NCBI GenBank assembly: GCA_963766345.1 | Contig: CAVXZL010000012.1 | Coordinates: 1,116,001 to 1,180,000, forward strand | Direction of reading: 5' to 3' | Length of the DNA: 64,000 bases | DNA from: DASVFB01 sp963766345 | GTDB taxonomy: Bacteria > Actinomycetota > Thermoleophilia > Gaiellales > Gaiellaceae | Shown: one piece after another, positions 8,111 through 16,955 of the stretch | Position numbering within the stretch: position 1 is the first letter of the stretch | Layout of the letters: each line of letters starts with the position of its first letter | Notes under the pieces: generated by a model | What the model was told of the DNA's origin: nothing | Seen by the model: the letters and a program-made list of their open reading frames with translations, nothing else | Databases searched by the model: none | Program-made: the position numbers and the translations under genes

Positions 8111-8860
8111 CTAACCCTCGGCAGGCTCCCAGCGAAAGCGCCAGAGCGCGACGGCGGCCCCGATCGCGCCCCAGATCACGATGACGGCGACATCCGCTCC
8201 GTTGTCCCAGATCTGGTGGTCGTGGAGCATCACGTCCCGCGTCAGACGGATGAAGTACGTGAGCGGAAGCACATCCGCGATCGCGCGCAGGAACGACGGA
8301 AACGAATGCGGCGAGAAGAACGCGCCGGAGATGAAGGCCACCGGCAGGTAGACGGCGTTCACCGTCGCCGACGCGCCTTCGGCCGACCGGACGGCCGCGG
8401 TCATGCCGAGCCCAAGTGCCGCGAAGGCGGCGGCGCCGAGCGCGAGCACGAGGATCAACGAGCCCCAGCGCGTCGGCAGCGGGACGGAGAAGAGCAGCCG
8501 GCCGATCGCGATCATGCAGATGCAGCTCACGGCGAAGGCGATGAGCGTCGCTGTGAGCACCGCCGCGAGGTACGCCCACGCAGGGAGCGGCGTCGCGCGG
8601 ACGCGCTTGAGGATCCCCGACTCGCGGCGGATGACGAGGAAGATCGCGAGCCCGGCGAACGCGGTCGAGACGAGCCCGTAGCCGAGCATTCCCGCTTCGA
8701 GGAAGTCGGCGCCGCGAACGCCGCTGATCTTGTCGTTGCCGTACGTCGACCCGAGGAGCACGAACAGGATGAGCGGCAGGAGGAACGTGAAGAAGGCGAG
8801 CTCCTTGCTGCGCCTGTAGAGCAGCAGCTGCCCGCGCACCTCGTGTAGGAAAATCCTCAT
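8111..8860 (-). CDS. ABC-2 type exporter permease
   Basis: Membrane subunit of an ABC exporter, 249 residues. Six hydrophobic segments are visible (for example FFTFLLPLILFVLLG near 25, GLVSTAFAGLAIFLVI near 65, LAAVLTATLIAFAVSCICMI, LILVLALGAAAFAALGLGM, VYLPVAFISGAFFSP, VAVIVIWGAIGAAVAL). The last two flank an ABC2_membrane signature loop (FISGAFFSPHSFPSFL). It pairs with the upstream ATPase through a 4-bp ATGA overlap. Such pairs export drugs, lipids or peptides; the substrate cannot be inferred. Confidence 0.9.
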   Translation of the reverse strand: MRIFLHEVRGQLLLYRRSKELAFFTFLLPLILFVLLGSTYGNDKISGVRGADFLEAGMLGYGLVSTAFAGLAIFLVIRRESGILKRVRATPLPAWAYLAAVLTATLIAFAVSCICMIAIGRLLFSVPLPTRWGSLILVLALGAAAFAALGLGMTAAVRSAEGASATVNAVYLPVAFISGAFFSPHSFPSFLRAIADVLPLTYFIRLTRDVMLHDHQIWDNGADVAVIVIWGAIGAAVALWRFRWEPAEG

Positions 8861-9690
8861 TCCGTCAACTCGAGGTAGACCTCCTCGAGCGACTGGCGAC
8901 GCACCGAGAGGTCGGCAAGCTCCTCGCCGCGCTCGAGCGCGCGCGACGTCAGCTCCGCGAGCACGCGTGTCGGCTCCTCGGTTCGGAGCACCACGTCGCG
9001 GCCGTTCTCGCGATAGCGAATCTCCGTCGCGGGCGTGCGCGTGAGGTCGGCCGGCGTGCCGGTGGCGACGATGCTCCCGTCGCGCAGGACGGCGACGCGG
9101 TCCGAGAGCTGCTCCGCCTCGTCGAGGTAGTGCGTCGTGAGCAGGATCGTCTTGCCGAGCTCGCGCAGGGAGCGGATCGTCTCCCACGCCGTGCGCCGCG
9201 CGGCGGGATCGAAGCCGGTCGTCGGCTCGTCGAGGAAGATCAGCTCCGGGTCACCGATAAGCGCGAGCCCGAAGTCGAGCCGGCGCCGCTGCCCGCCGGA
9301 GAGCTTCCGCACGACACGATCGGCGTTCTCCTGGAGGCCGACGACGCCGATGACCTCGTCGACGGGCCGCGGCCGCTCGTAGTAGCCGCCGAAGAGCGCG
9401 AGGCTCTCGCGCGCGGTGAGGTTCTCGTACATCGCCGACGACTGCAGCACGACCCCGATCCGCGCGCGCCACTCGCGCGTCGTTCGGGCCGGGTCGGCGC
9501 CGAGGACGGACACGGAACCGGCATCGCGGCGTCGGTAGCCCTCGAGGATCTCGATCGTCGTCGTCTTGCCGGCGCCGTTTGGGCCCAGCAGCGAGAAGAC
9601 CTCTCCCTCGCGGATCTCGAAGCTCACGCCGCGCAGCGCGTCGTGCCCGCCGTAGCTCTTGCGGAGGTCGTCGACGCGGACTGCGGTCAC
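8857..9690 (-). CDS. ABC-2 type exporter ATP-binding protein
   Basis: Nucleotide-binding subunit, 277 residues, DrrA/CcmA-like. Motifs in order: Walker A GPNGAGKTTT near 41, Q-loop VVLQSSAMYENLTARES near 90, signature LSGGQRRRLDFG near 139, Walker B LIFLDEPTTGFDP near 160, switch histidine LLTTHYLDEAEQLSD near 195. The C-terminal ~60 residues carry the DUF4162-type extension common in this subfamily. GTG 9690 overlaps the sixA stop by 4 bp, so sixA, ATPase and permease are probably one transcript. Confidence 0.93.
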   Translation of the reverse strand: MTAVRVDDLRKSYGGHDALRGVSFEIREGEVFSLLGPNGAGKTTTIEILEGYRRRDAGSVSVLGADPARTTREWRARIGVVLQSSAMYENLTARESLALFGGYYERPRPVDEVIGVVGLQENADRVVRKLSGGQRRRLDFGLALIGDPELIFLDEPTTGFDPAARRTAWETIRSLRELGKTILLTTHYLDEAEQLSDRVAVLRDGSIVATGTPADLTRTPATEIRYRENGRDVVLRTEEPTRVLAELTSRALERGEELADLSVRRQSLEEVYLELTE

Positions 9691-10079
9691 AACTCGAGCT
9701 CGCGGACGCCGCCGGCGGGGAACTCCGGCGCGGGGCCGCCGTCGATCGCGGCGACGATCTGCCCGCAGTCGGGCTGGTGCCCCACGATCACGACCGTCTC
9801 GCCGCGGCCCGCGACGACGGCGCGGACGTCCTCGGAGGTCGCGCCGGGCGCTAAGCGCTCGTCCTGCTCGGGCTCGACGCCGACCGCCGACGCGATTCCC
9901 GCTGCCGTCTCGCGGGCGCGGAGCAGCGGGCTCGAGATCACGGCGTCCGGCTTGATCTTCTTGCGGACGAAGCGCCGGCCGAGCTCGCGCGCCTGCTGCT
10001 TGCCGTGCGCCGTGAGGGTGCGAAGGTCGTCCGGCTCGCCCGGCGAGGCCTCGGCGTGGCGGACGACGAAGAGACGCAT
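9687..10079 (-). CDS. sixA: Phosphohistidine phosphatase SixA-like
   Basis: 130-residue histidine phosphatase (phosphoglycerate-mutase-like branch 1). The catalytic RHG-type motif is VVRHAEASPGEPDDLRTLT at residues 5-23 (Arg7, His8), with ISSPLLRARETA near 50 and the second catalytic histidine in VVIVGHQPDCG near 101. The family removes phosphate from phosphohistidine proteins; the partner here is unknown. ATG 10079 is chosen because TACTCT lies exactly 6 nt upstream. It is the first gene of a minus-strand transcript running into the ABC exporter and is divergent from phzF. Confidence 0.87.
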   Translation of the reverse strand: MRLFVVRHAEASPGEPDDLRTLTAHGKQQARELGRRFVRKKIKPDAVISSPLLRARETAAGIASAVGVEPEQDERLAPGATSEDVRAVVAGRGETVVIVGHQPDCGQIVAAIDGGPAPEFPAGGVRELEL

Positions 10080-10085
10080 CCCCCA

Positions 10086-10091
10086 AGAGTA
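10086..10091 (-). promoter_or_regulatory. Leaderless -10 of sixA
   Basis: TACTCT on the minus strand, 6-nt spacer (TGGGGG), ATG 10079. Confidence 0.55.
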
Positions 10092-10143
10092 AGAGCAGCA
10101 CGAGGTCGTCGTAGCCCCTCCCGCGCGTGCAAGGATCGACATC

Positions 10144-10989
10144 GTGGCGCTAACGCTTCGCTACGTCGTCGCGGACGTGTTCACGGACACGCCGCTGACC
10201 GGCAATCAGCTGGCGGTCTTCACCGACGGCCGCGAGGTCGACGACGCGACGATGCAGAACCTCGCCCGGGAGATGAACCTGTCGGAGACGGTCTTCGTGC
10301 TCCCCGCCGAGGCGGGCGGGCACGCGCGGATCCGGATCTTCACGCCGGTCGCGGAGCTTCCGTTCGCCGGCCACCCGACGCTCGGCTCCGCGTTCGTCCT
10401 CGCGCAGCCGCTGCAACTCGCGGAGATCAGGCTCGAGACGGGCGCCGGCATCGTTCCGGTGCGTCTCGAGCGGGAGGGCCCGCAGATCGCGTTCGGCTGG
10501 ATGACGCAGCCCGTGCCTCGCTGGCGCCCCTACGAGCGCGCCGACGACGTGCTTCGCATCCTCGGCGTCGAGTCGGAGCTGCCGGTCGACTGGTACGACC
10601 TCGGGCCGTCGTTCGTGTACGTCGCCTTGCGCACGCCCGAAGAGGTGGCGGCGTTGCGGCCGAACTTCCAGGAGTTGATGGACTTCGCGAGCGGCATCCA
10701 CTGCTTCGCACCCGCGGGCGGCAATCGCTGGAAGGCGCGGATGTTCGCGCCGTCGAGCGGTGTTGCGGAGGACCCCGCGACGGGCTCGGCCGCGGGGCCG
10801 CTCGCCGTGCACCTGCTCCGGCACGGGCGCATCGCGTCGGGTGACGAGATCGAGATCGAGCAGGGCACCGAGCTCAGGCGGCCGTCGCGCCTCTACGCGC
10901 GCGCGACCGGCACCGCCGACGACATCGAGCGGGTCGAGGTCGGCGGCGGTGCGGTCGTGGTCGCGCGAGGGGAGTTCCGGTTGCCGTAG
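10144..10989 (+). CDS. PhzF-family isomerase-like protein
   Basis: 281 residues, full length for the PhzF/DapF-fold family of cytoplasmic isomerases, most of which have unknown substrates. Visible signatures: N-terminal DVFTDTPLTGNQLAVF, the catalytic-Glu segment REMNLSETVFVLP near residue 45, the RIFTPVAELPFAGHPTLG block near 70, and the second-half glycine motif DPATGSAAGPLAVHLLRHG near 210. GTG 10144 sits 7 nt after a weak AAGGAT hexamer. A role in phenazine synthesis is not implied; no other phz genes are nearby. Confidence 0.9.
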   Translation: MALTLRYVVADVFTDTPLTGNQLAVFTDGREVDDATMQNLAREMNLSETVFVLPAEAGGHARIRIFTPVAELPFAGHPTLGSAFVLAQPLQLAEIRLETGAGIVPVRLEREGPQIAFGWMTQPVPRWRPYERADDVLRILGVESELPVDWYDLGPSFVYVALRTPEEVAALRPNFQELMDFASGIHCFAPAGGNRWKARMFAPSSGVAEDPATGSAAGPLAVHLLRHGRIASGDEIEIEQGTELRRPSRLYARATGTADDIERVEVGGGAVVVARGEFRLP

Positions 10990-10993
10990 AGCG

Positions 10994-12160
10994 CTAGTGG
11001 GTCATCGTCCCGTGGACGCCGCCGACGTTCAGGAGGCCGACCTGTCCCTGGTCGACGGCCGCGAACGCGTGGCTCACGAACGGGTAGAGACCGGGCTTCG
11101 TGATCTTCACGTCGAAGACGCCGCCGCCGCCGGCCGGGACGGCCACCGTCTGGACGTTCTCGAGCGGCTTGTTCGTCAGGCCTGCGTCGACCCATGCCCG
11201 GTTCAGCACGGTGCCGACGATGTGGAAGTCGGTGTCGATCGACGGGCCTGCGTCGACGACCCAGAAGCGCACGGTCTCGCCGGGCTTCGCCGTCAGCGGA
11301 TGCTTGACGTACTGGCCGGAGTAGCCGTTGAACGTCATCCAGTCGGGCTGCCGCGCGTGCGCCTTGTCCATGTTGAACTGCGCCGGCTTCTTGAGGCCGT
11401 CGGAGTCGAGGTACCACTCGCTCGCGACGAGCACGTAGTTCTTGTCGGCCTTCGGCAGCGTGCCCGCCGGCGGCTCGACGACGATCGCGCCGTACATGCC
11501 GTTCGCGATGTGCATGAGCACCGGCTTCGTGCCGCAGTGGTACATGAAGACGCCCGGGTCGTTCGCGCGGAACGTGTAGCTGACGGACTTGCCCGGCATC
11601 ACGTCGGCGAACGCCTTGTCGGGCGCGACGCGTGCGGCGTGGAAGTCGACCGAGTGCGGGATCGCGCCCGAGTTCGTGAGCGTGATCTTGACCATCTGGC
11701 CCTGGCGGACGTGGATCACCGGGCCGGGTGCGCCGCCGGCCCACGCCCACGCGGCGTACTTGATGCCGGGCGCGATCTGCACGGTCACGTCCTTGAGCAC
11801 GAGGTGCACGTCGGCGACCGGGCCGGCCGGCGCTGCCGGGAGCGTGGCGGGGAAGGCCTTGTGCGCGGCGGCGATCGCGTCGGCGTTCGCAGGTGCGGCG
11901 CCCGCGTAGCTCTGCAGGCCGGCGCCGCTCGTCGCGGACGTGTCCATGCCCGGCATCGAGGCAGCGCTCTGCGCCTGGGTCGCCGCTTTGTGCGCGTCGT
12001 CACGCGCATTGTGGGCGTCCACCCACAGCAGCAGTGCGAAGAAGCCGAGGATCGCGACGAGGATCCCGAGGAAGACGGCGACGATCGCCGCGGTCGGATG
12101 CGCCGGCTCGCCGGGAGGGCGCAAGGTCGTCGTACGAGAGGCGTACGGAGCGGTGCTCAT
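10994..12160 (-). CDS. Membrane-anchored two-domain multicopper oxidase / copper nitrite reductase-like protein
   Basis: 388 residues. One transmembrane anchor (residues 22-47), a Gly/Ala/Met-rich linker, then two cupredoxin domains. Domain 1 holds HSVDFHAA near residue 167 and YHCG...MHIANGM near 210, which match the type 1 (His, Cys, His, Met) and type 2 copper ligands and the catalytic Asp of NirK. Domain 2 has DFHIVG near 315 at the position of the NirK active-site histidine loop and SHAFAAVDQGQ near 365. The pattern is that of NirK or related two-domain oxidases facing outside the membrane. It has a true leader with Shine-Dalgarno AAGGAG 8 nt from ATG 12160 and a TTACGT -10 candidate near 12193. 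Nitrite reduction is inference; laccase-like activity is the alternative. Confidence 0.82.
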   Translation of the reverse strand: MSTAPYASRTTTLRPPGEPAHPTAAIVAVFLGILVAILGFFALLLWVDAHNARDDAHKAATQAQSAASMPGMDTSATSGAGLQSYAGAAPANADAIAAAHKAFPATLPAAPAGPVADVHLVLKDVTVQIAPGIKYAAWAWAGGAPGPVIHVRQGQMVKITLTNSGAIPHSVDFHAARVAPDKAFADVMPGKSVSYTFRANDPGVFMYHCGTKPVLMHIANGMYGAIVVEPPAGTLPKADKNYVLVASEWYLDSDGLKKPAQFNMDKAHARQPDWMTFNGYSGQYVKHPLTAKPGETVRFWVVDAGPSIDTDFHIVGTVLNRAWVDAGLTNKPLENVQTVAVPAGGGGVFDVKITKPGLYPFVSHAFAAVDQGQVGLLNVGGVHGTMTH

Positions 12161-12262
12161 GGGGGTTCTCCTTGTTCAGTTGGGACTCGCCCCAACGTAA
12201 GACCACCGCCTCCCGATGTACTCGGCGACTTCCACGAATCGACTGCGGCTTTTCCGCAGGCG

Positions 12263-12655
12263 TCAGGGCTCGAGCGCGAGCGCCTCGATCACGGGCAGCT
12301 CGGCGGCGAGCGCGCGCCAGAACACGCCTCCGTTCGTCGACACGTGGAGGCGGTTCCGCGACGCGTAGACGATCAGGTCCGGGTCGTCCTCGGCGATCGC
12401 CACAGCGCTGCCGGGAGGCAGGCCGCCTCCCGTCTCGCGCCACGTGATGCCTGCGTCGTGCGAGACGACGAGCGGCGGCTTTCGGTCGACGATCGCGACG
12501 ACGGTCGACCCTGCGGCCGCGGCCGCGACGACCTTCGGGAGCGAGAGGTCGAGCGGCTGAGGCGGGCGAACGTGGACGGAGCCGGCAGGCTCGACCTCCT
12601 CCGTCTCGAGGTCGACCGCGAAAGCGCCGTACTCGGTCTGCGCGATCGCCCTCAT
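12263..12655 (-). CDS. Asp-box (BNR/sialidase-like repeat) hypothetical protein
   Basis: 130 residues with two Asp-box motifs (SHDAGITW near residue 68, STNGGVFW near 107), the short beta-hairpins found in sialidase-like and photosystem-assembly propellers. Three or four blades would fit, too few for a closed propeller, so this may be a fragment or may oligomerise. Start ATG 12655 overlaps the kinase stop by 4 bp (ATGA), making it the third gene of the TPP-riboswitch operon. No catalytic residues recognised. Confidence 0.65.
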   Translation of the reverse strand: MRAIAQTEYGAFAVDLETEEVEPAGSVHVRPPQPLDLSLPKVVAAAAAGSTVVAIVDRKPPLVVSHDAGITWRETGGGLPPGSAVAIAEDDPDLIVYASRNRLHVSTNGGVFWRALAAELPVIEALALEP

Positions 12656-13401
12656 CGCAGCGCCGCTCCCACGACCGCGGTCGCGCGCCGTGCGGCCGCC
12701 GCGGGAGGATGCCCGGCCGCGCGCGACACGACGTACGCGGCGGCGAACGCGTCGCCGGCTCCCGTCGGGTCGCGATCGAGCGGCCGCGTCGCGACGCGTG
12801 TCTCGCGGCCGCCGGCGCGCACAAGCGCGCCGCGCGAGCCCAGCGTGATCACGAGCTCCGGCACGTCTACGTCCCCGACGAGCTCGGCTTCCTCTTCGGC
12901 GAGCTTGAGCACGGTGACGTAGCGGAGCAGTTCGCGATCGAACTCCGCGTCGAGCCGGAGCGGGCCGCGCTCGGGGCGCCGAACGAGGCCGTGCCCGTCG
13001 AACAGCAGGCGCCTGCCGCGCGCGAGCACCGCGACAGTCTCGGTCGGGAAGTCCGAGCGCAGAAGCGGCACGACCTGGAGCCAGCGAATGCGGCTGTCGA
13101 CCAGCCGCGCGTCGGATGGAGTCCACGTGCCGCCGACCTCGTCGACGTGCATCGTGCGCCGGTCGCCGTCGTACTCGAAGGAGAACGTGGCGGTTCGCTC
13201 GTCCGGGACGACGCGCAGCGGCACGCCGAGCGCTGCCAGCCGCGGCAGGAGGAAGCGGCGGTCGGCTTCGCCGCAGCGGACGTAGAGCTCGCCTCGCGCC
13301 GCGAGCAGCCTGATTGCGCGCGCCGCGTGGTACGGGCCGCCGCCGATGCGCGGCGGGCCGCCGGAGATCCGGTCGATCGAGAGGTTGCCGACGACGGCCA
13401 T
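12652..13401 (-). CDS. PfkB-family carbohydrate/pyrimidine kinase
   Basis: Ribokinase-fold kinase, about 249 residues (short; usual about 300). Seen: VVGNLSIDRI at the N-terminus, the GGGPYHAARA substrate loop near 20, the ITLGSRGALV strand near 185 and the PfkB signature DPTGAGDAFAAAY near 210 with the catalytic Asp. It lies 15 bp downstream of cytX in a TPP-controlled transcript. The ribokinase fold also includes ThiD and ThiM, so a role in phosphorylating a thiamine precursor imported by CytX is a testable inference, though the sequence itself looks sugar-kinase-like. ATG 13401 is used; GTG 13404 is the adjacent alternative. Confidence 0.85.
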   Translation of the reverse strand: MAVVGNLSIDRISGGPPRIGGGPYHAARAIRLLAARGELYVRCGEADRRFLLPRLAALGVPLRVVPDERTATFSFEYDGDRRTMHVDEVGGTWTPSDARLVDSRIRWLQVVPLLRSDFPTETVAVLARGRRLLFDGHGLVRRPERGPLRLDAEFDRELLRYVTVLKLAEEEAELVGDVDVPELVITLGSRGALVRAGGRETRVATRPLDRDPTGAGDAFAAAYVVSRAAGHPPAAAARRATAVVGAALR

Positions 13402-13416
13402 CACGGCCGTTCATTC

Positions 13417-14760
13417 TCAGCCCTCGGCGGTCGCGACGACGGCACGTCGGGCGAAGAGCCCCACGAGTGAGGCGAGCGCGAAGGCGAGCGCGAAGCTCGG
13501 CAGCGAGGCGCCGATCTGCGAGTCGAGCGGATGCAGCCGGTTCAGGAACGACGTCCAGAAGCCGAGATCCGCCGTCGCGCCCGTGGACGTCGCGAGCCAC
13601 TCGTAGAACAGGAACCCGCAGAGCCACGCGAAGATCATCCCCGGCCGCACCGCCGGGCCGTCGAAGACGTCGGCGCGCGTGTAGTGCATGCCGCGCTGGA
13701 TCCAGTCCGCGAGCAGCACGCCGAACAGCGGCACGAAGAACGCGCCGAGCAGGTAGAGGAAGCGTGAGTACTGCGTGAGGTCGAACGCGAGCGCGCCGAG
13801 CGTCGCCGCGACCGAGCAGCCGACGATGAGCATGCGTTGCGGGGCGCGCGGCGCGAAGTTCTGGATCGACATCGCGGTCGAATAGATGTTCGCGAACGCC
13901 TCGTCGGTCTCGTCGACGGTCAGCGCGAGCAGTGCGAGGAAGCTCGCAACGCCGCCGGCCGCGATCGTCGTCAGCACGTCCGTCGGCCCGGAGATCGACG
14001 GATGCGACAGCACGAGGATCGCGCCGAAGCCGAACTGGAACAGCGTGGGGAAGAGGTAGCCGAGGCCGGCACCCCAGAACGCGGCGCGGCGGCCGGTCGA
14101 GAAGCGCGTGTAGTCCGCGCAGAGCGGGATCCACGACACGCTCAGCGCGATGATCAGATCCATCCCCGCGAAGAACGAGCCGCCGCTGCCGCCCGAGCTC
14201 CACAGCTCGTGCATGTCCGCGTGCGCAGGGATCCACCAGATCAGGTATGCGATCGAGAGCGCGACCGCCCAGATCGCGAACTTCCGAACGAAGCGGCGCA
14301 CGAAGCCGATCGGCCCGAGCAGCGCGAGCGCGGTTGCGACCGCGCCGAACACGAGCTTCCAGAACCAGACGGCGTCGAGGCCGAACGCCTTGTCCGCGAG
14401 AGCGGACGCCGCCGTGGCGATGATGATCAGCTCGAAGATCGACCAGCCGAGGCACTGCAGGACGTTGAGCCCGGTCGCGAGGTAGGAGCCGCGCTGCCCG
14501 AGCGGCGCGCGCTGGAGCACCATCGTCGGCACGCGCGCGTCGGCGCCGATCAGCGCCGCGACGGCGAGCATCGAGCAGCCGATCACGCCGCCGAGCACGG
14601 TCGCGAGCAGCGCCTGCTTCAGCGACAGGCCGAGGTACGCGGCCGAGACGAGGACGAGGATCGAGATGCCGAAGTTCGTCCAGAGGAGGAAGGTGTCGGT
14701 CGTTCCCAGGACGCGGAGGCGCTCCGGTACCGGCTCGATTCCCCAGTTAGGAGTCTCCAA
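13417..14760 (-). CDS. cytX: NCS1 transporter, CytX-type hydroxymethylpyrimidine permease
   Basis: Inner-membrane nucleobase/cation symporter-1, 447 residues with 12 hydrophobic segments. NCS1 features include the N-terminal WGIEPVPERLR, TDTFLLWTNFGISILV in helix 1, and ALSVSWIPLCADYTRF in helix 6. The start is TTG 14760, directly after a TPP riboswitch and 4 nt from a GGGAG Shine-Dalgarno inside it; longer upstream readings would translate the riboswitch itself. NCS1 genes behind TPP riboswitches are known as CytX, proposed importers of the thiamine pyrimidine HMP. Downstream are a PfkB kinase and an Asp-box protein. Confidence 0.88.
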   Translation of the reverse strand: METPNWGIEPVPERLRVLGTTDTFLLWTNFGISILVLVSAAYLGLSLKQALLATVLGGVIGCSMLAVAALIGADARVPTMVLQRAPLGQRGSYLATGLNVLQCLGWSIFELIIIATAASALADKAFGLDAVWFWKLVFGAVATALALLGPIGFVRRFVRKFAIWAVALSIAYLIWWIPAHADMHELWSSGGSGGSFFAGMDLIIALSVSWIPLCADYTRFSTGRRAAFWGAGLGYLFPTLFQFGFGAILVLSHPSISGPTDVLTTIAAGGVASFLALLALTVDETDEAFANIYSTAMSIQNFAPRAPQRMLIVGCSVAATLGALAFDLTQYSRFLYLLGAFFVPLFGVLLADWIQRGMHYTRADVFDGPAVRPGMIFAWLCGFLFYEWLATSTGATADLGFWTSFLNRLHPLDSQIGASLPSFALAFALASLVGLFARRAVVATAEG

Positions 14761-14762
14761 CG

Positions 14763-14840
14763 CGCTCCCTTCGCTCGTCCGAACGAGATCAGGTTCCACG
14801 GGTGTGATCTCAGCCCCGGTGTCGCGGGGCACCCCGGCGT
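14763..14840 (-). promoter_or_regulatory. TPP riboswitch (THI element)
   Basis: On the minus strand the conserved core is plain: GGGGTGCCCC, then GGGGCTGAGATCACACCC, GAACCTGATCTCGTTCGG and ACGAGCGAAGGGAG. These are the CUGAGA and ACCUGAUC thiamine-pyrophosphate contacts and the closing GCGAAGGGA strand. A TAGCGT -10 (14851-14846) would start transcription at the base of helix P1. The 3' strand contains the Shine-Dalgarno of the TTG start at 14760, implying translational control: TPP binding would hide it. Confidence 0.93.
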
Positions 14841-14845
14841 CTCCA

Positions 14846-14851
14846 ACGCTA
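14846..14851 (-). promoter_or_regulatory. -10 element of the TPP-riboswitch operon
   Basis: TAGCGT on the minus strand, 6 nt before the first base of the predicted riboswitch helix P1. Confidence 0.55.
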
Positions 14852-14993
14852 GCAACGGCAAGACTTCGGGCGAGAGCGACCGCATGGGCCACATCCCCCC
14901 GCTTCCCTCCACGTTCCGGTCGGTTCAGTCGGCCGAGCCTGAAGCGATTCCGATCGTCGCCGGAACGATCTCGACCGTTCGCGCGCGGCGGTC

Positions 14994-15611
14994 GTGATCG
15001 AGGCCGTCGACGCCGTTCCCTGGTCCGACCTGTGTCATGCGTACGGACCGGCTGACGACGTGCGCGAGTAGTTGATCGCGATCACGGTTGGCGACGACGC
15101 GACACGAGAGGTCGCCTGGTGGAACCTCTTCGGCAACATTCGCCATCAGGGGACGATCTACGAGGCGACGGTGCCTGCCGTGCCGGTCATGCAGCGGCTC
15201 GCCGAATGGAGCGGATATCCGGATCGCGTGAACGCACTCGCCTTCCTGGCCGCCGTCGCCGAAGCCGATGGAGTCGTCGTCTGGAGATACGGCAGCGGCG
15301 GCGAATCGTCTACGACGGCGAGCGGCAGGCGTCGCTGGCGCGCGAGCTCGAGGCGGCGATGAGTGACGTTGCCGAGTCGCTGTTGCGTCGGTGGAGGACC
15401 GAGCCTGCGGCCGTGAAGCGCGCCTCGCTCCTCGTGCTCGCACACTCGCCGAGCCTGACGGCGGACGACGAGGAACGCTCACAGCGATCCTTCCGGCGAA
15501 TTTGAGGCCGCGTGGTCCCTGCTGCGAGCCGGCCCCGCGTCCGACGACGAATTCGACGCGGTGCAAGAGCTCGAGGACTGGGCCTATCGGAAGGACGCGG
15601 AGACGGACTAG
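14994..15611 (+). pseudogene. Degraded HEAT-like repeat protein
   Basis: A recognisable protein reads through three disruptions: from GTG 14994 (AVDAVPWSDLCHAYGPADDV) to an in-frame TAG at 15069; then REVAWWNLFGNIRHQGTIYE and VPAVPVMQRLAEW up to about 15298; then, one frame over, RIVYDGERQASLARELE to about 15480; and finally a third frame (EFEAAWSLLRAG, VQELEDWAYRKDAETD) ending at TAG 15611. The W-NLFGNIxHQGTxYEAT block is typical of an actinobacterial HEAT-like family of unknown function. One nonsense and two frameshifts make technical error alone less likely. It overlaps the qcrB stop on the other strand by 4 bp. Confidence 0.7.
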
Positions 15612-16955
15612 GTTCGAGCCCGTGCCAACGCGGCACGCTGCCGCAGCTTCACCTCGTCGCCGCGCTGCAGCTCGATGCAGACGCGGTGCGTGACGACGAG
15701 GACGACGAGCGGCAGCACGACCGCGAGCGCGCGGAAGACCCAGACGAGCGTCCCGTACGGGATGCCGAAGCTCACGTAGATGCGATCCGCCGCGCCGGCG
15801 ACGAAGATCACGAACACCCACGCGAGGAGCGCGGCGCCGAAGGCCGTCCGCCACGGCGCGTCGCGCGGCCGGTCGAGCACGTTGTGGAAGCCGTAGTCGT
15901 GCGTGTAGCGCCGCTCGAGCCACGGCCACAGGAAGAGGATCCCGAAGACGACGGCCGGGAACGCCACGCCTCCCCAGAACGGGTTCGGCACGAGCGTGTA
16001 GTTCCCGATCGTGAGGTCGAAGCCGGGCACGAGCCGCAGCGCGCCGATCAGCCAGCCGAGGTACCAGTCGGGCTGCGCGCCGTTCGTCGAGTCGCCGACG
16101 TGGTACGGCCCCCACAGCCAGACCGGGTTGATCTGCACGAGGCCTCCGAGCAGGAAGAGCACGCCGAACACCGCGAACATCAGGCCGAGCGAGCGCGGCG
16201 CATACCCGGGGAACGCGGGGATCCCGACGACCGTACGGTTCGTCGCGCGCCGCGACCGGAACTGCGTGTGGTGACGCAGCGCGACGAGCAGCAGATGCAC
16301 GAGCAAGAGCGTCCCGATCAGGATCGGGAAGATGAAGACGTGCGCGATGTACATGCGCGACCAGAAGGCGTCGGAGCCGGGAAACGGCCCGCCCCAGATG
16401 AGCGCGGCGAAGTTGGCGCCGACGAACGGGATCGAGAGCGCGACCGCGTTGCCGATCGCGAGCCCCATCCCCGAGAGCAGGTCGTCGACCATCGAATAGC
16501 CGATGTAGCCCTCGAGCAGCGCGAGCGTCAGCATGGTCAGACCGATGTAATACGTAAGGTCGCGCGGCTTCCGGAACGCGCCCGTGAAGAAGACGCGCAA
16601 CAGGTGCAGGACGATCGCGGCGAGGAACACGTTCGCCGCCCAGTGGTGCGTCTGCCTGATCAGCAGTCCGGCCTTGACGTCGAGCGAGAGATGGACGACC
16701 GACGCGTACGCCGGCGTCACCTCCTGTCCGCGCAGCGGCTCGTACGAGCCGGCGTAGGGAACGTGGTGCGCGACGCTCGGATCGAAGAAGAGCGTCAGGT
16801 AGATCCCGGTTCCGACGAGGAGCACGAACGAGTACAGCGCGACCTCGCCGAGGAGGAACGACCAGTGGTCGGGGAAGAGGTAGCGCAGCGCCTTCTTGAG
16901 GTACGGCGAGGGCCGCCGTGCGCTCGTCGACGAAGCGGACGAGCTTCGCGATCAC
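15608..16955 (-). CDS. qcrB: Cytochrome b subunit of bcc menaquinol oxidase, apparent frameshift near 16915
   Basis: Core diheme subunit of complex III, about 448 residues. Heme ligands appear as two histidine pairs 14 apart in helices B and D (THHWAANVF...VLH near 103/117; IAHVFIFP...LVH near 205/219), and the quinol-oxidation loop is PDWY near 290, the actinobacterial form of PEWY. GTG 16955 overlaps the Rieske stop (GTGA). The first 13 residues (VIAKLVRFVDERT) and the remainder (RRPSPYLKKALRYLFPDHW) are in different frames; one base must be skipped at about 16912-16918. Without repair the protein would lack its N-terminal helix. The C-terminus is shorter than the ~540 residues of mycobacterial QcrB. 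Confidence 0.92.

Noticed and set aside
10144..10989. Phenazine biosynthesis locus
   Set aside because: Only a lone PhzF-fold gene is present; the family is mostly of unknown function.
13417..14892. Start of cytX at 14892
   Set aside because: That reading translates the TPP riboswitch; the permease sequence begins only after TTG 14760.
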